The position numbers and the translations under genes were made by a program. A stretch of 64,000 nucleotides of DNA, taken from positions 1,364,001 to 1,428,000 of the forward strand of contig OZ242302.1 of NCBI GenBank assembly GCA_965208025.1, written 5' to 3'. Below the pieces are notes generated by a model that was not told where the DNA came from, did not search any database, and saw nothing but the letters and a program-made list of their open reading frames with translations. The DNA comes from Bin80 sp965208025 (GTDB lineage Bacteria; Bacteroidota; Rhodothermia; Rhodothermales; Bin80). This document shows, piece after piece, positions 1 through 11,100 of this stretch; the stretch's first letter is position 1, and each line of letters opens with the position of its first letter.

Positions 1-134
1 CGCTCTTAAATCAGGCAAAAGAGAATCGCCATCTCCCGTCACTTGACTGAGGCGGGAACCTGTACCAGACGAAATCATTCTTCTTCACTAACTACATCCT
101 ACCATACGTGGATCATTAACGATTGGAATTCATA

Positions 135-356
135 ATGGGATATTGGACCCTTGAATTGGCTTCATACCTTGAAGATGCCCCTTGGCCGGCTACACAAGAG
201 GAGCTTATTGACTACGCGGAGCGCACGGGTGCGCCATTTGAAGTAACTGAAAATCTCCGAGAACTGGAAGACGAAGGAGAACCCTACGAAAGCATGGATG
301 AAGTATGGCCTGACTATCCGACGGCCGACGACGATTTCTATTACGAAGACGAGTAG
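135..356 (+). CDS. DUF2795 family small acidic protein
   Basis: A 73-residue protein starting at the ATG at 135; a TTG four codons upstream is also open. The sequence runs WTLELASYLEDAPWPAT, then EELIDYAERTGAP, then an acidic tail ending DDDFYYEDE. This matches the short DUF2795 proteins common in Bacteroidota-related bacteria, which lack an established biochemical function. It is strongly acidic, with no signal peptide or membrane segment, so it is probably cytosolic. Its 3' end overlaps the start of the downstream outer-membrane barrel gene by up to 59 nt in another frame, so the two may be translationally coupled. Confidence 0.8.
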   Translation: MGYWTLELASYLEDAPWPATQEELIDYAERTGAPFEVTENLRELEDEGEPYESMDEVWPDYPTADDDFYYEDE

Positions 357-2748
357 GTGGGGGCTCTGCCTACTCGTGCTGTTCGGATGGTTGCCGTTAG
401 CCATTGCTCAATCTCCATCGGATCCACTCCACATTGCAGAACTACGATTTGAAGGAGATTTTGACTTCTCCCGTGAAGTGCTTCAAAATACTATCCAGAC
501 AACCCCAAATCGACGATTTTTGGGACTGGGTAGACTGTATTGGTGGCGTTGGCTCTACCAAATTGGCGAAGCTGGAAGCCTCGGGCCGCGTCTGAGCCGT
601 GCTCTGATGAACATTGGTGAGCCGCCCTCTCTCTTGAATGAAAGTATTCTTGAAGCAGATCAAGAGCAGTTGCAAATTTTCTTTGAACGGGAAGGATATC
701 TTCAATCGGAAATTGATTACCAAGTCAAGGTGAATGGCCACCATGCTTTTGTAACATTTCATATTTTCCAAGGCCCTGAGACGGTCATTCGTCATGTATC
801 CTATACTGGATTGGACAGTCTCAGCACCGCCCATCACCAAGAACTTCTGAAGTCCTCCCTTTTCTCCGCGTTAAAGAACCAGCCACTACTACATTATAAA
901 GCAGAACCGAAGCGGTTCAGAGAAAAAAATCTCATTGAGGAACGGAGCAGAATCTTGACCATGCTCCGAAATTTCGGCTATGCCTCCGTAACTCGGGATT
1001 CAATTCGTGCCATTGTAACTCCAGTGGCAATGGATTCCTTTGATGTAGAGTTACGTATTCGTACAGGGAGGCGCTTTCGCTACGGTGCTGTTGAGTTCCA
1101 AGTAGAGGGACTTGAGAATGCTGCTCCCGTCAGGGATGATACGCTTTCCATCGGCGAGGAAACCTCTGGGTTGGTGACGTCCCACATTCGGGGAGACCGG
1201 CGGATCAAGAGTTCCCTCTTGGCAAAGTCCTTAGATCTTCGTCCAGGGAATTGGTTCAATCAGTCTGAGATCCAATCAACCAAACGACGTCTTGAAGCAA
1301 CCGGAGTTTTTTCGTTTACTGATATTGTCTCACTGGATCCAATGGATCAAGTGCTCCCCCATCGGATCACCGTTCGAACTCGTCCTCGGCATCAATTCCT
1401 GTTTTCGACGTTCATTCGGCAAATCAATGAATCAATTGGAGATATAGGCAGTGAGTTGGGAGGTGGTCTTGGTATGACGTACAAAAATGCAAATATGTTT
1501 GGCGGTGGCGAAGTTCTCAATATCAATTCCACTGGCACAGTGGCGGCGGATTTTGATACAACCTTTTTCTCTTCCTCTCTGGCAGAATTATCCGCTACCG
1601 TGAGTTTGCCCTATCTGATTACCCCCTTCCAGACCCTAAGCCCCTCTCTAAATCTATTTCAAGGACGAACCCGATTTTCCCTAAGTTTTCTTACGGCTCG
1701 CCGTGATGATTTAAGTCTGATCATTCGTGGCCGAGCAGCTGCGCGTATCCGATTTGAGTTGCAACATAATCCGAATATTACTTCAATTATTGATCTGATG
1801 GATTTGAGCCTCAGTCAGCCAGATACGTTGAAGGGATTTGAGTCTAGATTTCTAAGCCGTGTCTTAGGTACTGATGGACTCTCCCCAGTCATTGATCCTG
1901 TCCAGCGCGGCCAAATTCTTGAAGATTATACCCAACCCCAGATCAATAATGCGATCCGCTATACATTTCGCTCGGAACGTGGCAACCCGCTTCGGAGGGA
2001 GGATGGACATGGCTATGAAGCGAGCATTGAACTCGGCGGGATGCTACCTTATTTTCTGGACCAATACGTCTTTACCCCTGACACCTTGGAGCAAAGTTTG
2101 CAACTCTTTACGTTTGTAGGAAGCAATTCGAATGCCAATTATCGGCAGTATGTGCGATTCGCAGGTAGCATTCGTCAATATTACCGATTGAGTCACCGAA
2201 CCGTCTTGGCCACCAAGTTCATTGGTGGCTGGATTCATCCTCTTGGGAAGGCTACCGTTGCCCCATTTACTCATCGCTTTTACAGCGGTGGGGCTGCAAG
2301 TGTACGGGGATGGGGACTTCGGCAACTTGGACCCGGTACAGCGAGCTTCATGCAGCTTAGTACGGATCAGCAAGAAACGAATCTATTAGGGGGCGATATT
2401 AAACTGGAGGCAAGTATAGAGCTACGCCAGACAATTTTTTACGATCGCTTGGGTGCAGACTGGATCTTCGCGACATTCACAGATGCAGGCAATGTCTGGT
2501 TCGGGCCTCGGAATCCTGGATTTGCATCATCAATCCCCGGGCTACCTTCGGGGCAATTTGTTCTTCAAAATGTATTCCGAGAGATGGGAGTAGGCTGGGG
2601 CGTTGGTGCTCGTGTTTCGTGGGCATATCTGGTTGCCAGATTTGATATGGCAGTTCGCGTATATGATCCTGGAAGTCCCAGTGCAGAATTTTTTCCAACA
2701 GGTTTACGAGACTGGATCGGATATTTTCGCCTTGGTCATGCCTTCTGA
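298..2748 (+). CDS. BamA/TamA-type outer-membrane barrel protein
   Basis: A protein of 816 aa. A long N-terminal stretch ends in a signal peptide (hydrophobic LCLLVLFGWLPLAIAQS), followed by POTRA-like repeats over roughly residues 45-360 and a C-terminal beta-barrel. The barrel contains the loop motif GGAASVRGWG (about residues 662-671), the counterpart of the conserved VRGF/Y in Omp85 proteins, and the protein ends in phenylalanine (RLGHAF), typical of outer-membrane barrels. The family inserts or exports proteins at the outer membrane; whether this is the essential BamA or a TamA/TamL paralogue cannot be decided here. The ATG at 298 lies inside the DUF2795 gene; I see no later canonical start before the signal peptide. 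The 3' end overlaps the methyltransferase gene by 11 nt. Confidence 0.82.
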   Translation: MKYGLTIRRPTTISITKTSRWGLCLLVLFGWLPLAIAQSPSDPLHIAELRFEGDFDFSREVLQNTIQTTPNRRFLGLGRLYWWRWLYQIGEAGSLGPRLSRALMNIGEPPSLLNESILEADQEQLQIFFEREGYLQSEIDYQVKVNGHHAFVTFHIFQGPETVIRHVSYTGLDSLSTAHHQELLKSSLFSALKNQPLLHYKAEPKRFREKNLIEERSRILTMLRNFGYASVTRDSIRAIVTPVAMDSFDVELRIRTGRRFRYGAVEFQVEGLENAAPVRDDTLSIGEETSGLVTSHIRGDRRIKSSLLAKSLDLRPGNWFNQSEIQSTKRRLEATGVFSFTDIVSLDPMDQVLPHRITVRTRPRHQFLFSTFIRQINESIGDIGSELGGGLGMTYKNANMFGGGEVLNINSTGTVAADFDTTFFSSSLAELSATVSLPYLITPFQTLSPSLNLFQGRTRFSLSFLTARRDDLSLIIRGRAAARIRFELQHNPNITSIIDLMDLSLSQPDTLKGFESRFLSRVLGTDGLSPVIDPVQRGQILEDYTQPQINNAIRYTFRSERGNPLRREDGHGYEASIELGGMLPYFLDQYVFTPDTLEQSLQLFTFVGSNSNANYRQYVRFAGSIRQYYRLSHRTVLATKFIGGWIHPLGKATVAPFTHRFYSGGAASVRGWGLRQLGPGTASFMQLSTDQQETNLLGGDIKLEASIELRQTIFYDRLGADWIFATFTDAGNVWFGPRNPGFASSIPGLPSGQFVLQNVFREMGVGWGVGARVSWAYLVARFDMAVRVYDPGSPSAEFFPTGLRDWIGYFRLGHAF

Positions 2749-4189
2749 CCCACTGCATATTCTTGAACACAATCATCCATCGCAGCCTCTTCACCGTGGA
2801 GATGTAATAGATCTAACTTTGGAAAAAGTTGCGGATCGGGGAAAATCTCTAAGCTACCATAATGGGCAGGTCATTTTTGTCTCGCATGCTTTGGTAGGGG
2901 AGCATGTTCGCGTGAGGGTTGTCAAACGTCGGAAAAAATATGCGGAGGCGCAACTCCTTGAGGTCTTGACACCATCTCCAAACCGAGTGGAGCCACGCTG
3001 TGACTATTTTCAGAGCTGTGGCGGTTGCACTCTCCAACATGTCAGCTATTCGCAGCAGCTGGAAGATAAACATCAACTGGTTCGTGAAGTCATGACGCGC
3101 GAGGCGCATCTACCTGACCTTGAAATTCCTCCTCCACTGGAAGCGCCTGCACCGTATGGGTACCGAAATAAAATGGAGTTTTCTTTCTCTCCGTACCGTT
3201 GGCTTACCCCAACGGAGATCAAATCCGAACAGATCTTTGACACTTCGTTTGCCTTAGGGCTACATCCCCCTAAAATTTTTTCAAAAATTGTTGATATTCA
3301 TCAGTGCCATCTTCAAGGAGAAAAGAGTACGGCGATTGTGAATGGAATTCGAGACCTTGCCAAACAATTGAAGTGGCGACCCTGGGACTGGCGTACCCGT
3401 GAGGGATTTTTGCGACATCTAGTGATTCGTCAATCCACTCACTTCCGAGATTATATGGTCAATCTCATTACATCTATACCCGATCAGGAGCGATTGTCTC
3501 AACTGGAAACGTATCTGAAAAATCACCATCCGTATGTCACCACCCTGGTGAATACGATTAATTCATCCCCTGCACAGACCGCCTTTGGAGAGCGAACAGA
3601 GATCGTCTTTGGGTCTGGTATCTTGAGAGATCGTATTGGTGAAATCAATTTTGAAATTGCACCTAGTGCATTCTTCCAAACCAATACGCTTCAGGCTGAG
3701 CAACTTGTAAATGTCGTACAGAATCTTGCAGGCCCCACCAAGAAGGATCATGTCTATGACTTATACTGTGGTACTGGAACCATGGCATTATCTCTCGCTC
3801 CGCAGACTGCCCAAGTAACTGGAATTGAGTTGATTGAGGATGCAGTCCTGAATGCAAGAAATAATGCATCCCTCAATGATATCCATAATTGTAAATTCAT
3901 TTGCGGGGATATGCTCCGACTCCTGAAACCCAAATCTATTCAACAGTATGGACCGCCAGATATAATTGTACTTGATCCTCCAAGAGCCGGTATGCATCCC
4001 AAAGTTGCCGAACAAGTGTCTAAGTTAAATGCCCGCAGAATTGTCTATGTGAGTTGTAATGTGCACTCACAGGCACGCGATCTGGTGATACTTTCCAAGT
4101 CCTATCAGGCTGTTGTTGCGCAGCCAGTAGATCTATTTCCCCAGACACACCATATTGAGAACGTTGTCCTACTCGAAAAAAAGGCATAA
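2738..4189 (+). CDS. rlmD: 23S rRNA (uracil-5-)-methyltransferase, RlmD/RumA type
   Basis: A 483-aa SAM-dependent tRNA/rRNA m5U methyltransferase of the TrmA/RumA family. An N-terminal TRAM-like OB domain (residues about 10-75) is followed by an iron-sulfur cysteine cluster (C88, C94, C97 in CDYFQSCGGC, probably with the Cys of IHQCHLQ). The Rossmann domain has the SAM motif YDLYCGTGTMAL, then LDPPRAGMHP and the catalytic-cysteine motif YVSCNVHSQ. The frame is open from 2603, but the upstream part is a shadow of the barrel gene; the ATG at 2738 gives a family-like N-terminus and an 11-nt overlap. Members methylate U1939 or U747 of 23S rRNA, or U54 of tRNA; the TRAM plus Fe-S layout favours the rRNA enzymes. 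The exact target is inferred. Confidence 0.88.
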   Translation: MPSDPLHILEHNHPSQPLHRGDVIDLTLEKVADRGKSLSYHNGQVIFVSHALVGEHVRVRVVKRRKKYAEAQLLEVLTPSPNRVEPRCDYFQSCGGCTLQHVSYSQQLEDKHQLVREVMTREAHLPDLEIPPPLEAPAPYGYRNKMEFSFSPYRWLTPTEIKSEQIFDTSFALGLHPPKIFSKIVDIHQCHLQGEKSTAIVNGIRDLAKQLKWRPWDWRTREGFLRHLVIRQSTHFRDYMVNLITSIPDQERLSQLETYLKNHHPYVTTLVNTINSSPAQTAFGERTEIVFGSGILRDRIGEINFEIAPSAFFQTNTLQAEQLVNVVQNLAGPTKKDHVYDLYCGTGTMALSLAPQTAQVTGIELIEDAVLNARNNASLNDIHNCKFICGDMLRLLKPKSIQQYGPPDIIVLDPPRAGMHPKVAEQVSKLNARRIVYVSCNVHSQARDLVILSKSYQAVVAQPVDLFPQTHHIENVVLLEKKA

Positions 4190-4190
4190 A

Positions 4191-5162
4191 ATGGGAAAAA
4201 CGGCGTTTGTGACAGGAGGAACCGGGTTTGTCGGAAGTCACCTCGTAGAGGAGTTACAAAAACGGGACTACGCAGAGATTCGTTGCCTTGTGCGCTCTGA
4301 ACCTAAATGGCTCGCCGGTCTTGATGTACAGTACATTCGTGGTACACTTGAAGATGAGAGATTGATAAGAGAGTCAATCCAAGGTGTAGATTTTATCTAT
4401 CATGTTGGGGCTCTGACACGTGCACCCACTTGGAAGATGCTGTATGATGCGAATGTATCCTCCACGATTCAACTCATCACGAACGCAGCAACTGCATCTG
4501 TAACCAAAATATGTATTGTCAGCAGTTTGGCTGTTGTGGGGAACAGTGGGGTTGTGATGGCCGATGAATCCACACCTTGCCATCCTGTCTCTGGATATGG
4601 ACGGAGTAAATTGTTGATGGAACAGGCCCTTGGGGCTGTGGATCTGCCTGTCGTGATCCTGCGCCCTCCGGTGGTTTACGGGCCACGAGACCGAGATCTT
4701 CTGTCATTCTTTTCCGCTGTAAATCGGAGACTATGCGTCGTACCACGGGGGAACCCAGGACTATCACTTATCTACGTGAACGATCTGGTCCGCGGTATCA
4801 TTGAAGCCACCGAATCACCCGAGACGACAGGAGAAACCTATTTTATTGCCAATCAAGAGATCACTTCATGGAGGATGCTGAAGGATGCCGCCCAATTGGC
4901 GCTGGGGAAAAATGCTCAACTGATTCAGATTCCGCGCTTCATGATCATGCCTTTGGGAGTCATGAGTGAATTCATTGGAAAGATGTTTGGGATGTACCCT
5001 CCTTTGAACCGTGAAAAAGCTCGGGAAATTCTTCTTGCTACGATACAATGTTCATCCCAAAAGGCATTGGATGATTTCGGGTATTCTTCTCGTATCTCCC
5101 TGAACGAGGGGGTTCAGGAAACGCTCGCATGGTATCAGGAACATGGATGGCTCAAAAAATGA
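4191..5162 (+). CDS. Extended SDR: NAD-dependent epimerase/dehydratase
   Basis: A 323-aa extended short-chain dehydrogenase. The N-terminal Rossmann motif is GGTGFVG (residues 9-15), a Ser-rich strand follows (CIVSSLAVVG) and the catalytic YxxxK is YGRSK. The ATG at 4191 directly follows the methyltransferase stop (one base between), so the genes are in one operon. The family covers nucleotide-sugar epimerases, dihydroflavonol-4-reductase-like enzymes and 3-beta-hydroxysteroid dehydrogenase-like enzymes. The motif VVILRPPVVYGPRD is typical of the whole group and does not identify a substrate. Probably cytosolic. Confidence 0.85.
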   Translation: MGKTAFVTGGTGFVGSHLVEELQKRDYAEIRCLVRSEPKWLAGLDVQYIRGTLEDERLIRESIQGVDFIYHVGALTRAPTWKMLYDANVSSTIQLITNAATASVTKICIVSSLAVVGNSGVVMADESTPCHPVSGYGRSKLLMEQALGAVDLPVVILRPPVVYGPRDRDLLSFFSAVNRRLCVVPRGNPGLSLIYVNDLVRGIIEATESPETTGETYFIANQEITSWRMLKDAAQLALGKNAQLIQIPRFMIMPLGVMSEFIGKMFGMYPPLNREKAREILLATIQCSSQKALDDFGYSSRISLNEGVQETLAWYQEHGWLKK

Positions 5163-5192
5163 TGGCCAGAAGAGCATCTATCCTGATCATTA

Positions 5193-6978
5193 TCAGCCCT
5201 TTGATGGGACTTGAAGCTTCTGAGCTGTAGGCAAAAATTGTGAAATCAACTTGCTATATTCAGCATAATACTCATCCCAGTGAGCACCATCGTATTCCTC
5301 TGGGTTATTTTGAACGCGTTCGCTTACCAGACGCGCACATACTGCATCGGCCGTAATTTCTGCCAGCATGACCCTGAAATGTTTCTCATCCTGCCCCTTA
5401 AATTGAGGTGCTGCCCCCAGGTATTGCTTCAGGGCAGGATGGCGAGCAGCTATTTCCAATACATTTTGTCGCCAGCGGTAGCGCTGGTTAGCAATCTTGA
5501 TATCCTCAAGTTTAATCTTAATGCCTGCCCCAAGCTGCTGAAACGTGATTAGGTCGGCCGTTGCCTCCGCATCTTTAAGCTTTGCGGCAATGATGGCTTT
5601 CGCCTCTTCGGTTCCAGTGACGCCAACCCGAATATCACAACATGCTACGCCAAGATTCTTATTGGGAACCAGCATCTTATTCCCAGAAACCGTAAATCTG
5701 CTGTTATCCACTGAAATATCCAGCGGGGATGGTTGCGGAACCATTGAGAGCGGAGCCAAAATTCGAATCCGTTTTTTCGGGCCGCCGATTTTGATGCGAT
5801 ATCGTGATTTTTGAAAGCAAAGTTCGTCCAATTCCTTGAACTCATCTGCCCGAGATTCAAGAACTTCTACGGTACACTCTTCAGTGATAGGCCCAACGGA
5901 TACCTTAAATCCAGTGGCGGTCGTCGTCTGAATACCTGTCAACTTCCATGAGGCCTGAAGAACATCATCTTCAGTGGGGTGGGATTCAATGGGTACGAAC
6001 CGTTTATCGGTCGCCACTTCTTCGGTCAGACACTCAATATGGACGGTTGCACCATGTTCAATTTCAGGAAAGGCTTTTTGCCGGACACGTAACGTACAAG
6101 GAATTGAGTGGTCTACCACAATTTTGGCAAATCGTGGACTAAGAGAATATCCTGACTCATGAAACAAGCGACTGCTGGTTCCTTTGCCGTCGCGGGCTAC
6201 ATCATCTTCTGCCCCCTCGTTCTCCAAGAATTTGGACGCTGCTCGCTCCAGTTCATTGAGGCGTTTGCGAGTTGCCCGACTCTCAATCGTTGCGCGTTCG
6301 CTATCAGCAATCCTTCGTTCTTCTTCAATCAGCGGAGGAAGCCGCTTCAGGGCCTCGGCAAAAAGCACCTTGACAAATGGATGTGACCGATTCAAGCCCG
6401 ATCGGCGGGAAGGATCAAGGATTGGTGCGGGATTACTTGGATCAACTTTCGTGCGTGCTTCAACGCGCTGATCATATTGATTCCAGAGTTCATCAATATG
6501 GGTGCAAACCAAACGACCAAAAAATCGCAACGCATGCGGATCAGTATCCAGATCTTTATCAAAGAGTGTAGCTTCATGGACTGCGTGACGTGACTTGATC
6601 AGGATGCCTCCTCGGCGGAATCTTGCTATTTCGCGCTCGAGTTGTTCGCTCGTTCGGCATACGGAAAGCTTTGCCTTGGCACCCACATATCCAGGGACAT
6701 CAAAAACAACCTTGATCCGATCTCGACCAGAGAGAACGCGAGGTTCAATCTCAATTGGCTTCTGAGTGTTATCCTTCAAGAAGATCTGGCGTTCGGGATC
6801 TTTAACAATATCTCGCAATGGCACGAGTAGGGGGAGGTTCTTCTTCAAACTGCGTGCGGCAGGAATTCTTTGACTCGCATTTAACTGGATCGTGACTACC
6901 GTACCCGACCCTTCGAGAATTCGCAACCGTTTTCGTTCGGTTTGGGTCACCTTAATTGGATTGTATAGGGCAAAATCA
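5193..6978 (-). CDS. GHKL-ATPase protein, C-terminal part (frameshifted from N-terminal part)
   Basis: About 590 residues that continue the ATPase domain encoded at 6976-7401 but in a different frame. The frame is open back to 7139, yet the stretch 6979-7139 is a shadow of the upstream reading; true coding appears to switch in the T7 run (plus-strand A7 at 6978-6984). The first residues after the switch, FFDFALYNPIKVTQTE, continue naturally from the GHKL fold. The middle has basic and charged segments (ERRIADSERATIESRATRK looks coiled-coil) and later beta-rich sections. I do not recognise the C-terminal domains. Similar large ATP-binding proteins occur in defence contexts and as orphans; function unknown. 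Confidence 0.6.
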
Positions 6979-7401
6979 AAAAAACTCCGATACTTCGCAG
7001 GCATGTACATAGCCATCTCCAGGAATAGATTCAAAGGTGACCGTTCCAAGAGCGGCGATATCCTTTGCCCCTCGTGAATTTGTCCCGCGAACAGCCAATC
7101 CCTGCTCCATGCCACTAACCCGTCCACCTGTATGGCCAATCTTTTGGCTCATTACTTCCGTGGTCATACCATCCGCAAAGTCACGAACGTGTAACGTTGA
7201 AGAGCCATCTGCTGATTTGCGGCGGGTCAACTCAATTTCTATTTTTCCGTGGATTCCGAGCACCTGATAGCGATCATCAGCATTGGTGATCAACTCCACC
7301 AACGCATCGTAGATGTCACGTATCGCCATACTGGAGTCCTGGATCAGACGCCTTGTCCCATCCAACTCTACCTTTCTCTGCTCAACTATTTTCCTTTTCA
7401 C
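6976..7401 (-). CDS. GHKL (Bergerat-fold) ATPase, N-terminal part, frameshifted
   Basis: 141 residues starting at ATG 7401. The HATPase/MutL/Hsp90-type motifs are clear: an N-box (ELITNADDRY), a G1-like motif (VRDFADGMT) and a Gly-rich lid (GHTGGRVSGM, then RGTNSRGAKDIAALG). The reading stops at TGA (plus-strand 6976-6978) right after Phe-Phe encoded by a T-run; removing one T or skipping one base (TTT TTT T GAT) joins it to the 5193-6978 frame, giving a protein of about 735 aa. The slip could be a mutation, a sequencing error in a homopolymer, or programmed slippage. No gene partner lies close by on this strand. Confidence 0.62.
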   Translation of the reverse strand: MKRKIVEQRKVELDGTRRLIQDSSMAIRDIYDALVELITNADDRYQVLGIHGKIEIELTRRKSADGSSTLHVRDFADGMTTEVMSQKIGHTGGRVSGMEQGLAVRGTNSRGAKDIAALGTVTFESIPGDGYVHACEVSEFF

Positions 7402-8157
7402 AATATCACCCTTAATTGATTAGTAATCAAGAACCCAGTGTGTACATATTTATGCCAAACCAGATTTGATCAGACAAAATAGCATTTCTTTTATCGGCCT
7501 CAAAGCTATGAGTTTTTTTGGCTTGATTTTCCTCTACGAATCAATTGCGTTTGAATGTATCTTCGCTTTGAATGCTCCTGGCATCTTTCGCAACTCGTTT
7601 GGAAGAACTCCCTGATTTTGGGGAGTGTTCCGCTGTGATTTCACGGACCATTGTGTGATTCGGTAGCGTCCATTCTCAGATGGAAGAGGTACATTGGGAG
7701 TCTTCAAATTGCTTCGTCACTTTCAACGGAGACCATACAACTGCCATTCGTCAGGTGAATCCCGTCATTCATCTGCCGTTTGATTCCACGTCAGGAGTCG
7801 ACCTTGGATATTTAACCATTGATTTCATGATTCATGTTCTGCAACTGCCGAAAGATACAATCCCAGTGAATTGTTTTTATTCTCATCATAAATTAATTTG
7901 TACATCAGTCTCGTTTGATCACTCTACTTTCTTGATCCATTAGACTAGGCGAATTCAGAAGAGGTCAGCTTGGGAGGATCTACACTTAGATGAACCCTCT
8001 GGTCATCTCAATGTACACAGCTTAGATTAATCTTGAATTATCCATTGATTCAATCATTTGACTAACACGACTCAGTGATGTACCTTTGGAGTAGTCTGAC
8101 TGACATTGCTTTTGTGTCTTTCCCGTTAACTTTTTCCTCACCTGATTCACCACGAAC
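7402..8157. other. Intergenic region without convincing gene
   Basis: A 756-bp AT-rich spacer between the divergently placed GHKL-ATPase and kgd-type genes. An 87-codon ORF at 7680-7943 (+) shows no family features and I do not accept it. Both neighbouring promoters must lie here, but I could not place them reliably. Confidence 0.4.
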
Positions 8158-11100
8158 GTGAGTATACTTGGATTCAATACTGGCTACGTTGAAGAGCTCT
8201 TTAAGCGCTTCCAAGACGACCCCTCTAGCGTCAGCGAGAGTTGGCAAGACTTTTTTGTTGATTACGACCCGGGAGAGATACTCTCTATACCAACTGACCA
8301 ACCAGTTGAGACCGAAAAAACTGTGGTCACCGAGCCACGTCCTCCCTCAGGGAATGGATTGCCCATTGATGCGGATATTGCATTGATCCGTGGACCTGGT
8401 GCTGCTGTGGTGGAGAACATGGAAGCCAGTCTCCACATCCCCACCGCCACTTCCGTACGCACGCTACCTGTGAAATTGCTTACCGAAAATCGAACATTAC
8501 TGAATCAGTATCAGCGTGGAGTTGGCGGTCTCAAGGTGTCCTTTACCCACATTATTGCATACGCCATAGTAAAGGCGTTAAATGTCTTTCCGACCATGTT
8601 CAGCATTTTTGTTCGGAAAGAAGATCAACCGACGCATGTCCGTCCATCACGGGTAAATTTTGGTCTCGCGATTGATATTGAACGCAGAGGGCGTCGCTCC
8701 CTACTCGTCCCCAATATCAAGGGGGCAGGCCAGATGAACTTCGCACAATTTCTGGCAGCTTACAATGAAATCATCCGTCGCTCTCGTTCAAATGAACTGA
8801 CGGTTGAAGACTTTCATGGCACGAACGTTACTCTGACGAATCCAGGGATGATTGGTACGAGTCTTAGCGTTCCGCGCCTTATGCCCAGTCAAGGTGTAAT
8901 CGTTGGAATTGGTGCCATAGGTTATCCTCCTGAATATCAGGCAATCAGTTCCCCTTCTGCCAGCAGGGTTGGTCTATCCCCAATCATGACGATCACCAGC
9001 ACATATGACCACCGCGTCATTCAGGGGGCTGAAAGCGGCTCATTTTTGTCCTACATTGCAGATCTTCTGCAAGGCAAAGATCACTTCTATACCCAGCTTT
9101 TTGAAGATCTTCACATACCTTACCCCCCGTATGTACTCAGCCCAGATTCAACCCCTCAATTAGTTAATTCACAGGAGACGGATGCGGAGATGGATATGGT
9201 TGTGAAACAAGCGAAGGTCATGATCATGATCCGTGTATTCCGCGTATTGGGACATCTTCAGGCAGATATTAACCCCCTTCAAAATAATTGGAAATACCAT
9301 TCCGAGTTGGATCCTGCCACTTACGGACTTACGGTCTGGGATTTAGATCGCGAATTTGTCACTGGAGGACTCGGTGGAAAAAATGTATTACCCCTTAGAG
9401 ATATACTTAATATTCTACGAGAGACCTATACCCGGCGAATTGGAGTATCGTATATGCATATTTCAAGTCCAATTGAAAAGCGCTGGCTTCAGGAAAAAAT
9501 TGAACCACTGCGTAATGCCGAAGAACTCACACTGGATGATCAACGACGTATCCTATTGAAGCTGAATAAAGCCGAGGCATTTGAACGCTTCCTGCATACT
9601 CGATTTATCGGACATAAGCGTTTTTCCATTGAGGGTGGTGAGAGTGTGGTCCCAATGCTGGATGTAATTGTTAGCGATGCCGCTGAACAGGGTGTTCACG
9701 AAATTGTGATTGGAATGACCCATCGCGGACGACTCAATATTCTGGCAAACATCATCGGAAAATCCTATGAGGCAATCTTTTCCGAATTTGAGGGGAATAT
9801 TAACCCAGACACGATTTATGGATCGGGAGATGTCAAGTACCACTTGGGGAGCAAAGGAACCTACGAGGCACCCAGTGGAGCACAGGTTCGTCTCACTCTG
9901 GCGTCCAATCCAAGTCATTTAGAGTCTGTGAGTCCTATTGTAGAGGGAATGGTGCGTGCAAAACAGGACCATCTGCGTGATACTTTAGATCCTGAATTGC
10001 CAGGAGGACAGGTCGTTGATGCGGTGATCCCTGTTCTGATCCACGGTGATGCAGCATTTGCTGGACAGGGAGTCGTCGCCGAAACTCTGAACTGTAGCCA
10101 ACTCCAGGGTTACCATACAGGAGGCACCGTCCATCTCGTGATCAATAATCAGATTGGCTTCACAACAGGCCCGAGTGAAGCTCGCAGTTCCACCTATGCC
10201 ACAGACGTAGCTAGGCTGATTGAGGCACCAATCTTCCATGTCAATGGAGATGATCCCGAAGCATGTGTACGCGTGGCACGTCTGGCCTTAGACTATCGCC
10301 AAGTTTTCAACAAGGATGTGGTTGTTGATATGCTTTGTTATCGTCAACATGGTCATAATGAGGGGGATGAGCCGACCTATACCAATCCTGTTCTCTACCG
10401 TCAGATTCAGAGTAAACGATCTCCCCGGAAGCTCTATACAGAGTCACTCCTGAATCGAGGGGCAATGACACCTGATGAGGCTGAAAAAATGCTGGATGAT
10501 TTTCGCGGACTCTTACAGGAAGCCTTTGAACGTACCTCCAACCTTAAGGGAAAGGATGCTGCTGCATTATTAGAGCGTTTTCATAATCGGAGCTATGAAT
10601 CACCCCCGCCCGTAGATACTTGCGTCACTCAACAGCAACTTGAGGCTATTTTAAGTGCACTCCTCCATACTCCCGATGGGTTCAATGCGCATCCCAAATT
10701 AATGAAGCAGTTTCAGCGACGCAATGAAAAGCTTCAAACGTCTGGAATCATTGATTGGGCATTTGCCGAGGCGCTTGCATTTGGTACCCTCCTCCAAGAA
10801 GGAACAACGGTTCGATTGAGTGGACAGGACTCCCGCAGAGCCACGTTCTCCCAACGTCATGCTGTGATCTATGATCAGATTACCAACGAAGAGTATATCC
10901 CTCTTAACAACATTGCGGATCAGCAAGCTAAACTACACATCTACGACAGCTTACTCTCTGAATTTGCCGTTGCTGCTTTTGAGTATGGTTATTCAGTCCA
11001 GAACAGGGATGCTCTTGTAATCTGGGAAGCTCAATTCGGCGATTTTGCGAATGGAGCGCAAATTGTTTTTGATCAATTTCTTTCCTCCGCTGAGGAAAAA

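Noticed and set aside
7680..7943. 87-codon ORF on + between the GHKL ATPase and kgd genes
   Set aside because: No family pattern, isolated, AT-rich intergenic composition; it reads like a chance ORF.
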